Assembly: GCA_032718475.1 (NCBI GenBank)
Contig: JAUCBJ010005945.1
Location: 1 to 37,254 of the forward strand
Reading direction: 5' to 3'
From: Nemertoderma westbladi
Taxonomy: Eukaryota; Xenacoelomorpha; Nemertodermatida; Nemertodermatidae
Length of the DNA: 37,254 nucleotides
The notes under the pieces are model-generated. The model worked only from the letters and a program-made list of their open reading frames with translations. It searched no databases and was not told the DNA's origin. Shown piece after piece: positions 17,676 to 27,573 of this stretch. The translations under genes were made by a program, and so were the position numbers. How positions within the stretch are numbered: position 1 is the stretch's first letter; the number at the start of each line of letters is the position of its first letter.

Positions 17676-17913
17676 GTGTTAAAGTAATATCAATATCCCC
17701 AGAAGGAGAACGTATTAGTATTGGTGAATAGCCAAGTTTTAAAGCATCTTGAGTGTGTAGAATGATTTTGGTATCTGCCTCCTCCTGATTGCTTTGCAAG
17801 TACTCAACTTCGTTAACAGAATCTCTATCAATCTTACTACATGAACAGTACTTTGAAAATAATATAAATTTACATTGGAGGTCGTCAATTATTCTCTCTT
17901 TGTTGGATACCAT
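17668..17913 (-). pseudogene. Fragment with NQEEADTK...SPSGDID motif, uncharacterised protein
   Basis: A minus-strand frame of about 80 codons contains LQSNQEEADTKIILHTQDA followed by PILIRSPSGDIDI. I recall similar EEADT(K/R)-LH-SPDTDV signatures in uncharacterised, often multicopy, proteins of invertebrates and fish; I cannot name the function. It is cut off at 17667, exactly where LINE copy B loses similarity, so one sequence truncated the other. The upstream end at 17913 is simply the first ATG, and no further coding is seen beyond it. Confidence 0.4.
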
Positions 17914-19620
17914 ATGTTCTTGTATGATATCAATTTTATATTCAATATACAGTATAAACTGTTCTAAAAATATCAGCTATTTTTTAACAGTTCCGCATAG
18001 CACTACATTTTTATAACATAAGTCACTGTTACCATGGCAACATTGTAGAGTTATAGAACACAAAATATATAATATACACTATTCTAGAACATAAATAATA
18101 TAAAAAATATAACGTTCTAGAATATATAACTTGTTATTTTTCAAATTTAAAATAGCTACTATAAAGATATACAATTAATATTTAAAAAAATTTTGTTCTA
18201 GAACAAAATTTTTATATTAAATTAATAGATAATATGTTCTAGAACATTAAAAGTAATAAAAACTAGCTAGTATAACAAATTTGGGGGGGGGGGGTGTGCA
18301 CAAAACACACTAGTACCACCATCCACGGCGGATGGCCTTCACATACGATCGCTGCGAATATAAGTATTAAAGAGCTAACATTTTTAAGAACATCGGCGGT
18401 ACATACTGTAAACTACTAACTCTTATTAAAAAAAAACACAGGGGGCTGATTTAAAACGACTTGATTGTGCCTGCGTGTTTAGTGTATACAGTCAGGCGCC
18501 TAGAAACTACACAACGCCAGGTAATACATGTAAGGGAGTGCCGTTCACAGAATAGTTAGTTGCCTAGTAACTGTAGTAAATATTTCCAAATGTCAGAGAG
18601 TATACTTTCTCTGAATATTCTCTGATTATCGTTTCCCCGATAATAATCGGGCTAATTGACTAGGAGGATTTAGTACTCATCCAAAATGAGTTGCATGGGT
18701 GAATGCAGAAATAATTAGCGCAAATTTTGATACATGTTTGAACGTGTTAAACCAAAGTAGCTATATTTTATGGCAGTTAATGTAAATGTTGGTTTCTTAA
18801 AAAAAGTGAATGTATTTTGTTCTCATGTAAAATTATCGCATTTAAAAAATAAAAGTGGCGATATATTTGTATTTAAATTAATCGCCGGTCTTCCCTCTAT
18901 AAGAAAAATGTTCATTTGAAAAAATTGATTGCATTTATATTCAACCAGAGGGCCCAACATAGAGTTAGGTAGGGGCCGGCTAGCTAGCTTGTTTTTGGCC
19001 TGTGGTTCTAGAATGCAAATTAGCTATACCGATCACCAACTGTGTTCTGACGTCTAACATGGTCCTCCATCCAAAAATAATAGTCTCGTTAATTTACCGA
19101 AGGTATTGCGCTTAACGCCGCCAGAGCCCGTACTAACACAACAGCCATGAGTATTTTGTCATTATATCTTCTGTCACCTGAGATAGTAAGTAATACAACA
19201 TTTATAGTATAGAGCCAATAGGAATTGAAATACAAGCAGTGTGGTTGGAGTTATGTCTGTGTTGCTATAGCAATACTACTGGCTGCCTATTACAGTACAA
19301 TTCCCCTCTGCCCTGGTAAGGCTACACCAACATCTCCCAGCCAGCTAGCAGCTCTACACCCCCGCAGAGACTATGTTGACCAATAATGGGCAGGATTAAA
19401 TTAGTACTCAATAATTGTAGCGCTTTAATTACGTTTAGATCAATTAAAGACTCATTTATTAAAGCAAATCACTTGAACTAATTAAAAACTATAATGGAAT
19501 GTTGTATGGGGATTACAGCTGTATAACTTTTAAGTATAATTATTTAAATCTTATACTAGAAATAATTAATATCCTTTAAGGAGGCAGGTTGAAATTTATG
19601 TTTTTACCCTAATCAACTTA
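17914..19620. other. AT-rich non-coding stretch
   Basis: No convincing gene. 18090-18245 holds four TTCTAGAA palindromes, one at the centre of a perfect 28-bp palindrome (18186-18213). A poly-G run of 12 is at 18283-18294. A small hairpin (cccgat...atcggg) is near 18640. Otherwise there is nothing I can assign. Confidence 0.6.
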
Positions 19621-19629
19621 ATTCACTAC

Positions 19630-19798
19630 ATGTGTACCAAGTTTGGTTAAATTTCATTAACATTTGGCTTAGTTATTAACGTTTAAAATTGGACACAACA
19701 GAACGACAGAACAACAGATCAACAGAACAACAGACACACCGATTGAGATAGTGGTACCTGTATGCTAAGCTCGCTTACTTTCGTCGCTCGCCCCACAA
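19630..19798 (+). repeat. Dispersed repeat R1, copy 2
   Basis: Shares gtaccaagtttgg, gttattaacgttt, attggacacaacagaa and the terminal tatgctaag...ctcgccccacaa with copies at 14675 and 31675. Its end abuts the LINE-like ORF that starts here. Confidence 0.75.
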
Positions 19799-20124
19799 TG
19801 AACCCCGACTTGGAACCACACCCCATTTACTCCTGTTTAAATCCGCTGATCCCCGACTACAACAGAAAACATTTCACTAAATTGCGTCTAATGTCCCACA
19901 GACTTAAGGTTGAAACGGGTCGTTGGGGTCGCATCCCTCCTGAGCAACCTATCTGCTGCTGTAACACGAACCTAATACAAGACGAGCCTCACGTACTATT
20001 ATTTTCTCACCTGACGGATGATATACGAATAGAATACGGACTAAAACATAATAGTTTGATAGACTTGTTTAAAGAAACGTACAGTGCACCGGTACTACTA
20101 TGTAAATTTATTGAAGTACAGTAG
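19762..20124 (+). CDS. C-terminal fragment of a LINE reverse transcriptase (Cys-rich tail)
   Basis: 120 codons. From about residue 40 they read LRLMSHRLKVETGRWGRIPP, then EQPICCCN, DEPHVLLFSHL and a short helical end (LLCKFIEVQ). This is the SSHRL-ETGRW...C-C...EHVL layout found after the RT domain in many non-LTR elements. The first 15-20 residues come from the adjacent dispersed repeat, so the ATG is probably accidental. No RT domain precedes it. It is an isolated 3' remnant of an element whose clade I cannot assign. Confidence 0.7.
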   Translation: MLSSLTFVARPTMNPDLEPHPIYSCLNPLIPDYNRKHFTKLRLMSHRLKVETGRWGRIPPEQPICCCNTNLIQDEPHVLLFSHLTDDIRIEYGLKHNSLIDLFKETYSAPVLLCKFIEVQ

Positions 20125-20540
20125 TAAAAGTTTATTCGAATAATCAATTAATAAATTAGAAATAATAATATTAGTAAGTGTTATGTATTTTATATTACTT
20201 AGCTTGTGTAAAAATTATACTGATTATATTAATATTGCTGCTTGTTGCGATCGTAATACATTATTAGGTTATACTGTAATGTGCAAAATATGATTTGGCG
20301 AAAATTAAAGGCTGAACGTGCCAGTAAACCGTTCACTACTACTACTAAGTACATGTACATTAATTATGTTAATAGTTAGTTGTCGGCCCAAGAAATTGAA
20401 AGTTGTCAAAAGTAAAGTTAAGTAAAGTTTTATTTGTAGTAGTAGTAGTAAGGTTTAAAGTTTACTCGGCCCAGGCCAGAGCTAATAACTGAAGTTGAAC
20501 AATTTAAACAAATATGTTGCAATTGCATGGTAGACTTAAA
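20125..20540. other. No gene recognised
   Basis: AT-rich spacer with short runs such as ctactactactaag (about 20335) and gtagtagtagtag (about 20440). No frame or motif can be supported. Confidence 0.5.
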
Positions 20541-20544
20541 TCAA

Positions 20545-21305
20545 TTGTTTTTGGTGTATATTGTTATTGTTTTTGGTGTATATTGTTATTGTTTTTGGTG
20601 TATATTGTTATTGTTATTGTTTTTGTGTTTTTGTTATTGTTTTTGGTGTATATTGTTAATTGTTTTAGTTTATATTGTTATTGTTTTTGGTGTATATTGT
20701 TATTGTTATTGTTTTTGGTGTATATTGTTATTGTTTTTGTGTTTATTGTTATTGTTATTGTTTTTGGTGTATATTGTTATTGTTTTTGGTGTATAGTGTC
20801 ATTGTTTTTGGTGTATAGTGTCATTGTCTTTGGTGTATATTGTTAATGTTTTTGGTTTATATTGTTATTGTTTTTGGTGTATATTGTTATTGTTATTGTT
20901 ATTGTTTTTGGTGTATATTGTTATTGTTATTGTTTTTGTGTTTTTTGTTATTGTTATTGTTTTTGGTGTATATTGTTATTGTTTTTGGTGTATAGTGTCA
21001 TTGTCTTTGGTGTTTATTGTTATTGTTTTTGGTGTATATTGTTATTGTTTTTGGTGTATAGTGTCATTGTTTTTGGTGTATATTGTTATTGTTATTGTTT
21101 TTGGTGTATATTGTTATTGTTATTGTTTTTGTGTTCATTGTTATTGTTATTGTTTTTGGTGTATATTGTTATTGTTTTTGGTGTATAGTGTCATTGTCTT
21201 TGGTGTTTATTGTTATTGTTTTTGGTGTATATTGTTATTGTTTTTGGTGTATAGTGTCATTGTCTTTGGTGTATATTGTTCTGGTATGTTATGTATATTG
21301 TTCTG
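20545..21305 (+). repeat. 20-bp minisatellite, array 1
   Basis: Tandem tattgttattgtttttggtg units of 20 bp, with variants carrying an extra ttattg, a tgtatagtgtcattg form, or a truncated gtgttt form. All three plus-strand frames stay open over long stretches (CYCFWCILL-type peptides); these are composition artefacts, not genes. The array stops abruptly at the start of LINE piece C. An identical-unit array on the same strand resumes at 25128. Confidence 0.95.
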
Positions 21306-23082
21306 GACTGGTCCTCTCTGTTGCAACAGCCAAGTGTGAGATCCAGCTTCACACTACAGCTGAGCAACAGGTATGAGGTTCTTGCCTCTGAGGCGGCAGA
21401 TCACTGTGAGGGCTATACTGCCTTTACAGAAGCAGTTAAGTTAGCAGCTGCAGAAACAGTTCCTGTATACCCTCGAAACAGGAAAAGGGCCCCCTGGACT
21501 GACAACAAAATTCAGAAGTGCCGAAATGACCTTCATAAGGCGCAGAAAGAGTCCCGACTCAAACAGACTACAGCGGCCAATAATACAGTTAAGGCTGCAT
21601 CTAGGTCCCTGAACAGGCAGTACTCTGTTAATCTACAGGAGCTAATAAACCAACAGGTTGATGCCGTCAATGATGCTGACGACAGCAGGCAATCATCCCA
21701 GGCATGAAAATCGATCAATTTGCTTACTGGGCGGAAAAGCCAACCAACCACCAAGGTTAAGGCTGAATCACCAGCCGATCGCCTCAATGGTTGGAAAGCC
21801 CACTTTGAAAAGCTCCTCAATAAGGACAGGGTATTGCCTGATAACTTTATAGAAGTAAAAGTGTCTGAGTCTGTACTCCCAGATGTTCCCATTGGCGATA
21901 TCTCCTTTGCAGAAGTGAAGGGTGCTGCAAAGAGCATTAAGACCAATCGTGCCAGTGGAGTAGATGGTGTTCCCCCTGAGGTCTTTAAAATACCTGAGTG
22001 TTTAAAGCTCATCTATCCCATCATAGTAGACATGTACCGAACGACAAGAGTCCCACAAGAAGTGAAAACAAATAAGTTGGTGCTAGTTCCCAAGAAGGGC
22101 AACCTAACACTCTATATGGTTCTTTTCGGGGAATCGAATTATTTAATATAATTTATTAATTTCGGAATTAAATCGCATCAGGGATCCCATTGAGAGACTG
22201 CTAAGGGAAAATCAGAATGGGTTCCGTAAAGGTCGTGGGACCATGGAGCCCATTTTGGCACTTAGAAGGATAATTGAAGAATTATCAAAAAAGAATGACA
22301 GGCATCTGGCTGTTATCTTTGTTGACTTCTTCAAGGCCTTTGATTCAGTCTCTCGCTCTCGTATGTTCAGCATACTTTCATTATATGGGATTCCTGATGA
22401 AATTATTGCAGCAATCAGATCAGTATACGATGGTTCGACAACATTTGTGTCTACTGTTGACGGTGACACAGAACCATTTGAAGTGTTATGGGGCGTCCTC
22501 CAAGGAGACACACTTGCACCATTCTTGTTCATTATTGTGGTTGACTATGTTCTACGCATGTCCTTAGATCATCATAATGATGATGGGGTGATGATAACTC
22601 CACCTACTGGCTCCAGAAGTCGAGGAAATCATGCCAAGTACCTAACTGATCTAGACTTTGCTGATGACTTAGGAGTACTCTCAGAATCATTAGAGGGAGC
22701 CCAACGGCTCCTCAGCTCATTAGAACATGCTGCTTCTAGTGTTGGTCTTTTTATTAACTCCAGAAAGACCACAATTTTGACAGTTAACTTTGAAAGTCCT
22801 CAGCAAGTCTCTGATCGGATGAGCATAAGCTCAAAGGATGGTATGCTTGAGCATGTGGATGACTTCTGTTACCTGGGTTCATGGATCCGGAAGTCAGGTG
22901 AGGACCTTCGAATACGTAAGGGAAAGGCATGGGCAGCCTTGAATAGGCTTTCCAGGATTTGGAAGTCACCTAGAATTAATCGGAAACTTAAGGTCCGATT
23001 ATTTAGAGCAGCAGTAGTTCCAGTACTCCTCTATGGGAGTCCATGCTGGGCTCTAACTGCTGAGGACACCAAATCTCTGGAT
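21306..23082 (+). pseudogene. LINE-1st family, piece C (5'-truncated, broken frame)
   Basis: Begins within the post-endonuclease linker (DWSSLLQQPSV) and ends after the RT domain (TAEDTKSLD). It is nearly identical to copies A and B. Lesions: a TGG to TGA nonsense change at 21705-21707, a 2-bp insertion (ctctatatgg) at about 22115, and at 22133-22168 an AT-rich segment replacing about 43 bp of RT sequence. RT motifs A (FVDFFKAFDSV), B (GVLQGDTLAPF) and C (LDFADD) survive downstream. The 3' end is not natural; the missing tail appears at 24978-25127 as piece D. Confidence 0.9.
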
Positions 23083-23845
23083 AATCGAGTTATATTGGTG
23101 TTGTAAGGGTCTAAGCCACGATTCTAAGTAAAACAAATTCCTTTTTATCATATGGCCATTTCGTGTATTAACACACGTCTTCAGTGATATAAATATATAT
23201 TAAAATGTTTACATAATTTACATATTAAAATAAGTACGTACGTGGATCAATTTAATTGAATAATACTGTAAAAGATACTAATTTATACGAGGCTATCGTA
23301 CAGTACATGCCTGGTTATTTTCGGATGAACAATCGATAAGATGCGAAGTGTGAATAAAATATGAACAGTGGTAAAAAAAAAGAGAGATTAGGCTGACATG
23401 GAGGATAAGTTAAATTAAAATAGGTAAGGAAAATAAAGTTAAATATATAATAATGTGATACTTTTCGGATGAACATTCGATAAAATGCAAAGTGTGACTA
23501 AGGTTAGGTAGATACAATTAATTAAGTTAAAATAAGTAAAAATAAATAAAAAGATATACGGCAATTCAGGTATGGACGGCTGGGAAGGTACAATTAAATA
23601 AAGTGAAATAAAGTGAAATGAAATAAAATAAAATTATTTAAAACATGAGCAGACAATCGATAAAATTCATAAAATGAGATAAAGTTGATAGATGACACCA
23701 CAATGCTGGAATAAATTACTGCAGGTCTAGCAGCTGTTGAAACAAGCCGCAAACAATAATAAAATATATAATATAATATAACACCACCATTGAAGTTACC
23801 TATTGTTATACAAAGTGAATCGAGTTACAAAACGCAGAATGATTA
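23083..23845 (-). mobile_element. Probable 3' untranslated region of the Penelope-like element
   Basis: AT-rich and without frames, this lies between the Penelope-like stop and the LINE break. It has internal near-repeats, for example tcggatgaac-a-atcgataa...gcgaagtgtga at 23321 and a variant at 23467, with a weaker one at 23640. There is also an aaataaagtg-type simple repeat near 23590-23630. Assignment to the Penelope-like element rests only on position between the two LINE pieces. Confidence 0.45.
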
Positions 23846-24977
23846 TTATAATGGTGGAATAACTTTGTTGAGGGGAGGGCGGTGTAAATTAATAAGGATG
23901 GCTTCGGTGTGGATACGCCGGTGGTGATTACGAAACTGCTGTACGCAGGTAACAGTATATTTCCGACACTGGGCGAGGTGTCCCAGAAGGATGACTTCTG
24001 GGTTGTTGGTCACCACGTTCGGTTTGTTGGGTTTAGGAGGGGCAGTTAGGGACTTCCGATATTCTTGGATATTCTCCCGGTGCTTGTTGAGTCGTTTGTG
24101 GAGGTGCTGCTCAGTTTGGCCGAGGTAGTACTGACTGGGTCGGGTGTTCATTACACGTTATTATATATAAAACATTATGGGACTTACAGTTGAACCGGCC
24201 TCGAATACGGTCTCCCCATGGTGTGTGTGAGAGGTCGTTAATCACTGGACATGTTAGACACCGAGATTGACCACACGGGTGGTTGCCAAGTGATAGGGTT
24301 GGTTCTCGTTTTTGTATAAGTAATTTACCCAAACTAGGTTCGTTACGTGGTACAGTTTTCATCGAAGCCCGTGGGCGTGAAGGCGTTTGTTATGCCTACT
24401 GGTAACCGCGTTAAGTGTGGGAAGAAATTGTGGCGTGGTTGGTAAATACACGATTTGTTCGCTAGGTGGCGCAGGTAGTATTTTAGGCTGTTTAATTTGG
24501 GGGAGGGCAGGTGATGGGTCCCAAGCGTACATAGTTAGAAGGAAGTTAAGGGGATAGCCACGCAATTTACATTTGTCCAAGTATTGGTGCCTGTGGACCC
24601 TAAAAACTGAATGCGAGTCAGTCAAACGCCGAATTCGAAGTACTTCAGATTTCACAATAGCCAGGGGGGCAGGTTTATGGTGGAAGCTGGCGTATGCTAT
24701 CGGGAGTTTGTTAGACATAGGTTTTCGGTATAGGTGAGTGGAAAGGTCACGCCCTTTGGCTTGGATAGTAATGTTTAAATAATTGATTGATTTTCTTGAT
24801 GAATTAAATGTAAATTGTATCGCATTGCAGCCATACAGGTGGCTACATGCTGTATTGAAAGCGGTTTCTACATTGTTCAATTCTGCGTCAGTCATCCAGA
24901 AGTTAAATATGCCAAGGCTGTCGTCTACTAAGGTCCGGAAGTAATATGGCGTGTACAGTGAGGTGTTAATAGCATGG
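23846..24977 (-). pseudogene. Penelope-like retroelement: RT remnant plus GIY-YIG endonuclease
   Basis: Three overlapping minus-strand frames (to 24359, 24362-24111, 24151-23846) make one broken protein. The RT part starts in the palm and has FRTLVDDSLGIFNFW (catalytic DD) and INYLNITI, then SNKLPIAYASFHH and LRGYP. Next comes the Penelope linker CGQSRCLTCPVI. The GIY-YIG nuclease halves are NCKSHNVLYIITC and YYLGQTEQHLHKRLNKHREN, with a distal NHHRRIHTEAILI containing the conserved Glu. The 5' part of RT is missing and two frameshifts break the rest. The left edge of the LINE sequence at 24978 marks the truncation; CGC is shared at that junction. Confidence 0.9.
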
Positions 24978-25127
24978 CGCATCTTAAAGGACACTGGCCT
25001 TGAAGATGCGGATGATCTAGCAAATGTCATGGGTGATAGGAAGTTGTGGCGGTGCAATTTTGTTGACAAGCCGGCACAGCATTCTTAAAAATGCAGCTGC
25101 AATGCTGCATGCCGATCCTAGTAGTAG
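24978..25127 (+). mobile_element. LINE-1st family, piece D: 3' terminus
   Basis: The last 150 bp of the LINE: end of the ORF (stop at 25087-25089), a perfect 7-bp stem-loop (ATGCAGC 25091-25097, loop TGCAAT, GCTGCAT 25104-25110) and the GTAGTAGTC tail. Compared with copy A, the 243 bp corresponding to 7878-8120 are absent between pieces C and D. The tail runs straight into minisatellite array 2. Confidence 0.9.
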
Positions 25128-25610
25128 TCTTTGGTGTATATTGTTATTGTTTTTGGTGTATATTGTTATTGATATTGTTTTTGGTGTATATTGTTATTGA
25201 TATTGTTTTTGGTGTATATTGTTTAATGTTTTTGGTGTATATTGTTATTGTTTTTGGTGTATATGTTATTGTTTTGGGTGTATATTGTTATTGTTTTTGG
25301 TGTGTATTGTTATTGTTTTTGGTGTATATTGTTATTGTTTTTGGTGTATATTGTTATTGTTTTGGTGTATATTGTTATTGTTTTTGGTGTTATTGTTTTT
25401 GGTGTATATTGATATTGTTATTGTTTTTGTGTTTATTGTTATTGTTTTTGGTGTATATTGTTATTGTTTTTGGTGTATATTGTTATTGTCTTTGGTGTAT
25501 ATTGTTATTGTTTTTGGTGTATATTGTTATTGTTATTGTTTTTGGTGTATATTGTTTAATGTTTTTCGTGTATATTGTTATTGTTTTTGGTGTATATGTT
25601 ATTGTTTTGA
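25128..25610 (+). repeat. 20-bp minisatellite, array 2
   Basis: Same unit, strand and variants as array 1, and probably the other half of one array split by the LINE insertion. It lies 145 bp before the P450 exon. Open frames over it are composition artefacts. Confidence 0.95.
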
Positions 25611-25689
25611 TCGCTAATAACTCAGTTATTCAAAACCCAAAACTCAAAACCCAATTATTGTTTATAGGCGCCATATAAATCTAAGTTAT

Positions 25690-25755
25690 TTTTATTATTA
25701 TTGCTCTTTCCTCGGTTTTTCTCCTATATTTTCGTACAGCCATCTTATTTTTCAG
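25690..25755 (+). promoter_or_regulatory. Splice acceptor of the P450 last exon
   Basis: A long pyrimidine-rich tract (ttgctctttcctcggttttt and ctcctatattttcgtacag) ends in cttatttttcag at 25755. Cutting here leaves GG as the first exon bases, giving a phase-1 junction in the Gly just before the heme-Cys motif. That is the site of the last intron in vertebrate CYP2 genes. An alternative AG at about 25739 is less likely. Confidence 0.75.
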
Positions 25756-25937
25756 GGAACCGAATATGTTTGGGTCAACATCTAGCGATGATGGAATTAC
25801 GAATTTATACTATGTCCCTGCTTCATAGGTTTACGTTGAAATTACCTGATGATAGACAATCTATGTTAAATGTGGGAGTCCAAGGAGGTTTAACAAATAT
25901 ACCTCGTAGCTACCAGCTAATATTTGTGGAGAGATGA
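25756..25937 (+). CDS. Cytochrome P450, CYP2-like, last exon
   Basis: Encodes the heme-binding end of a microsomal P450 monooxygenase: GNRICLGQHLAMMELRIYTM, with the axial heme thiolate Cys in RICLG. Then come SLLHRFTLKLPDD and the usual C-terminal beta-strand region (IPRSYQLIFVER), stop at 25935-25937. The enzyme would sit in the ER membrane and oxidise lipophilic substrates; which substrate cannot be told. Length and intron phase fit a CYP2-clan final exon. No other P450 exon is visible upstream, where 5 kb of nested repeats begin. Either the last intron is very long and other exons lie outside the window, or this is an orphan exon. The exon itself has no lesion. Confidence 0.85.
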
Positions 25938-26529
25938 ATCATCGGTAAAATAATTAGACATTGATTGTTCAACAAATGTAAGATATACAAGAACCAAGAA
26001 CCCAAGAACTACATACATTAGTTTTGTATTTCAGGAGTGGAAATTAATTGACTGAAAAGATTTTAATTGTTCTAGATTGAATTTGTTCTCGATATTTTTG
26101 CTCTCGATGTGATATTTCTTTTGAACTCGCGATATTATCAATATTTTCATATATTTTCGATATTTTCAACACTCGATATATTTACTCGCGTTATTTTTAC
26201 ACTCGATATTTTCCATGTCTCGGTGTTTTTTTCAGTGTGGCCTTACTTTACAATACTATAACATTAATCCCTTTAGATAATTAATTTTCAATTTTATCAT
26301 CAATTCATGTGTGTAGTTCCTATTTATTGAATTTATTGAATCTATTGAAATGATTAAATTTCCCAGTTGCCCCGCTTGGGGGCGTAATGATTAAAAAAAA
26401 AAAAAAAGATTTTAATAAAAATATTGTGATCTAGCACATATAAATGATTTATTGTAAGTGAAATTATTTAAAAAAAAACTGCTTTAAATAGGTCATTTCA
26501 TTGTCTGGATTAATAAAAAATGCATAATT
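25938..26529 (+). other. P450 3' flank / possible 3' UTR, with CTCGATATTT iterations
   Basis: No frame. 26085-26215 has about eight degenerate copies of a (a)ctcgatatttt-like word at irregular spacing. A poly-A run of 15 is at about 26393-26407, followed by ttttaataaaaat. The transcript end cannot be placed. Confidence 0.45.
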
Positions 26530-27573
26530 GGGTTGGTGCGCAAAAAAATTGTTGGGCTAGAAACAATCGAATAAGGGCAACAAGGTGCCCTGAATCGAGT
26601 GGCGGGTGTGGTTTTTGTCAAAACACGTGGAAACGGTCGATATTGCGGGTTTAAGTAAGAGCGGGAAGCCAACTGTGATTGGCTGCTACAGATTTGACGT
26701 CACTACGAAGTGCTCTGATAATTTCTTATTTTGGTTTCTATGGAGGTGATTTTAGATCCATTCAATTCAATACACATTTAATCTCAATCATTTCATACGT
26801 GGCTTCTTATATCAATTGAAAACAGAGAGTCTTGCACGTCTTTGGACACTACAATTAATTTAATTCATGGTGGTAAACATTGATTAAATGAATAATTTCA
26901 CAATAATTATAAACAAGCAGATTGCCTTACCGCTATGTAAGCCCTCCCCTATCCACCTATTGCATTGCAGTATCGGAGTTTTGCAGTATTGCAGCATAAG
27001 TTCATTAAGTTGAGTATACCTACCGCCGTACCACGTTTACACTATCGGTGACCGGTACACATTTCAACTTAATGGACTTCAGCTGCAATACAGCAATATT
27101 ATTGAGATACTGCAATGCAATAGGTGGATAGGACTGAGTGGTTGAGTGCTTGCATACCGGTCAGGCAATCTGCGAGTATATAATTGTGAATTGATTCATT
27201 TAATCAATGTTGACCACCATGAATTGAATTAATTGGAGTGTCAAAAGACGCGCAAGACTCTCCGCTTTCAATTGATATAAGCCACGTGTTAAGTGATTGA
27301 GATTATGTGTGGATTGTGTATTTTAATAGATCTAAAATCACTCTCCATAGAAAACAATATAAGAAATTATCAGAACACATCGTGGTGACGTCAAATATGC
27401 AGCAGCCAATCATTGTCGATATTCAAAATTGGCTTCCCGCTCTTACTTAAACCCGCCATTTCGACCGTTTCCTGGTGTTTTGACAAAAACCACACCCCAC
27501 CACTCGATTCAGGGCACCTTGTTACCGCTTATTTATTTGTTTTTAGTCCAACAATTTTTTCGCGCACCAACCC
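26530..27573. mobile_element. Foldback element: about 1.04 kb with about 500-bp inverted arms
   Basis: The left arm (26530 to about 27014) and right arm (about 27060-27573) are inverted copies over essentially their whole length, with a loop of about 45 bp. Termini are GGGTTGGTGCGC(A/G)AAAAAATTGTTGG and its complement ending CCAACCC at 27573. Matching landmarks include CACTCGATTCAGGGCACCTTG, the TTACTTAAACCCGC word, TGACGTCA (26695-26702 and 27386-27393), CCAAT (26678-26682 complement and 27406-27410) and CCTATTGCATTGCAGTAT near the loop. The arms have diverged by scattered substitutions and small indels. No transposase frame is seen, so it is non-autonomous. I cannot define a target duplication. 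Confidence 0.9.

Noticed and set aside
20514-21376. Several long open frames with CYCFWCILL-type repeats, resembling multi-pass membrane proteins
   Set aside because: They are translations of the 20-bp minisatellite in all three frames; hydrophobicity follows from the TG/TT-rich unit. The same holds for 25091-25678.
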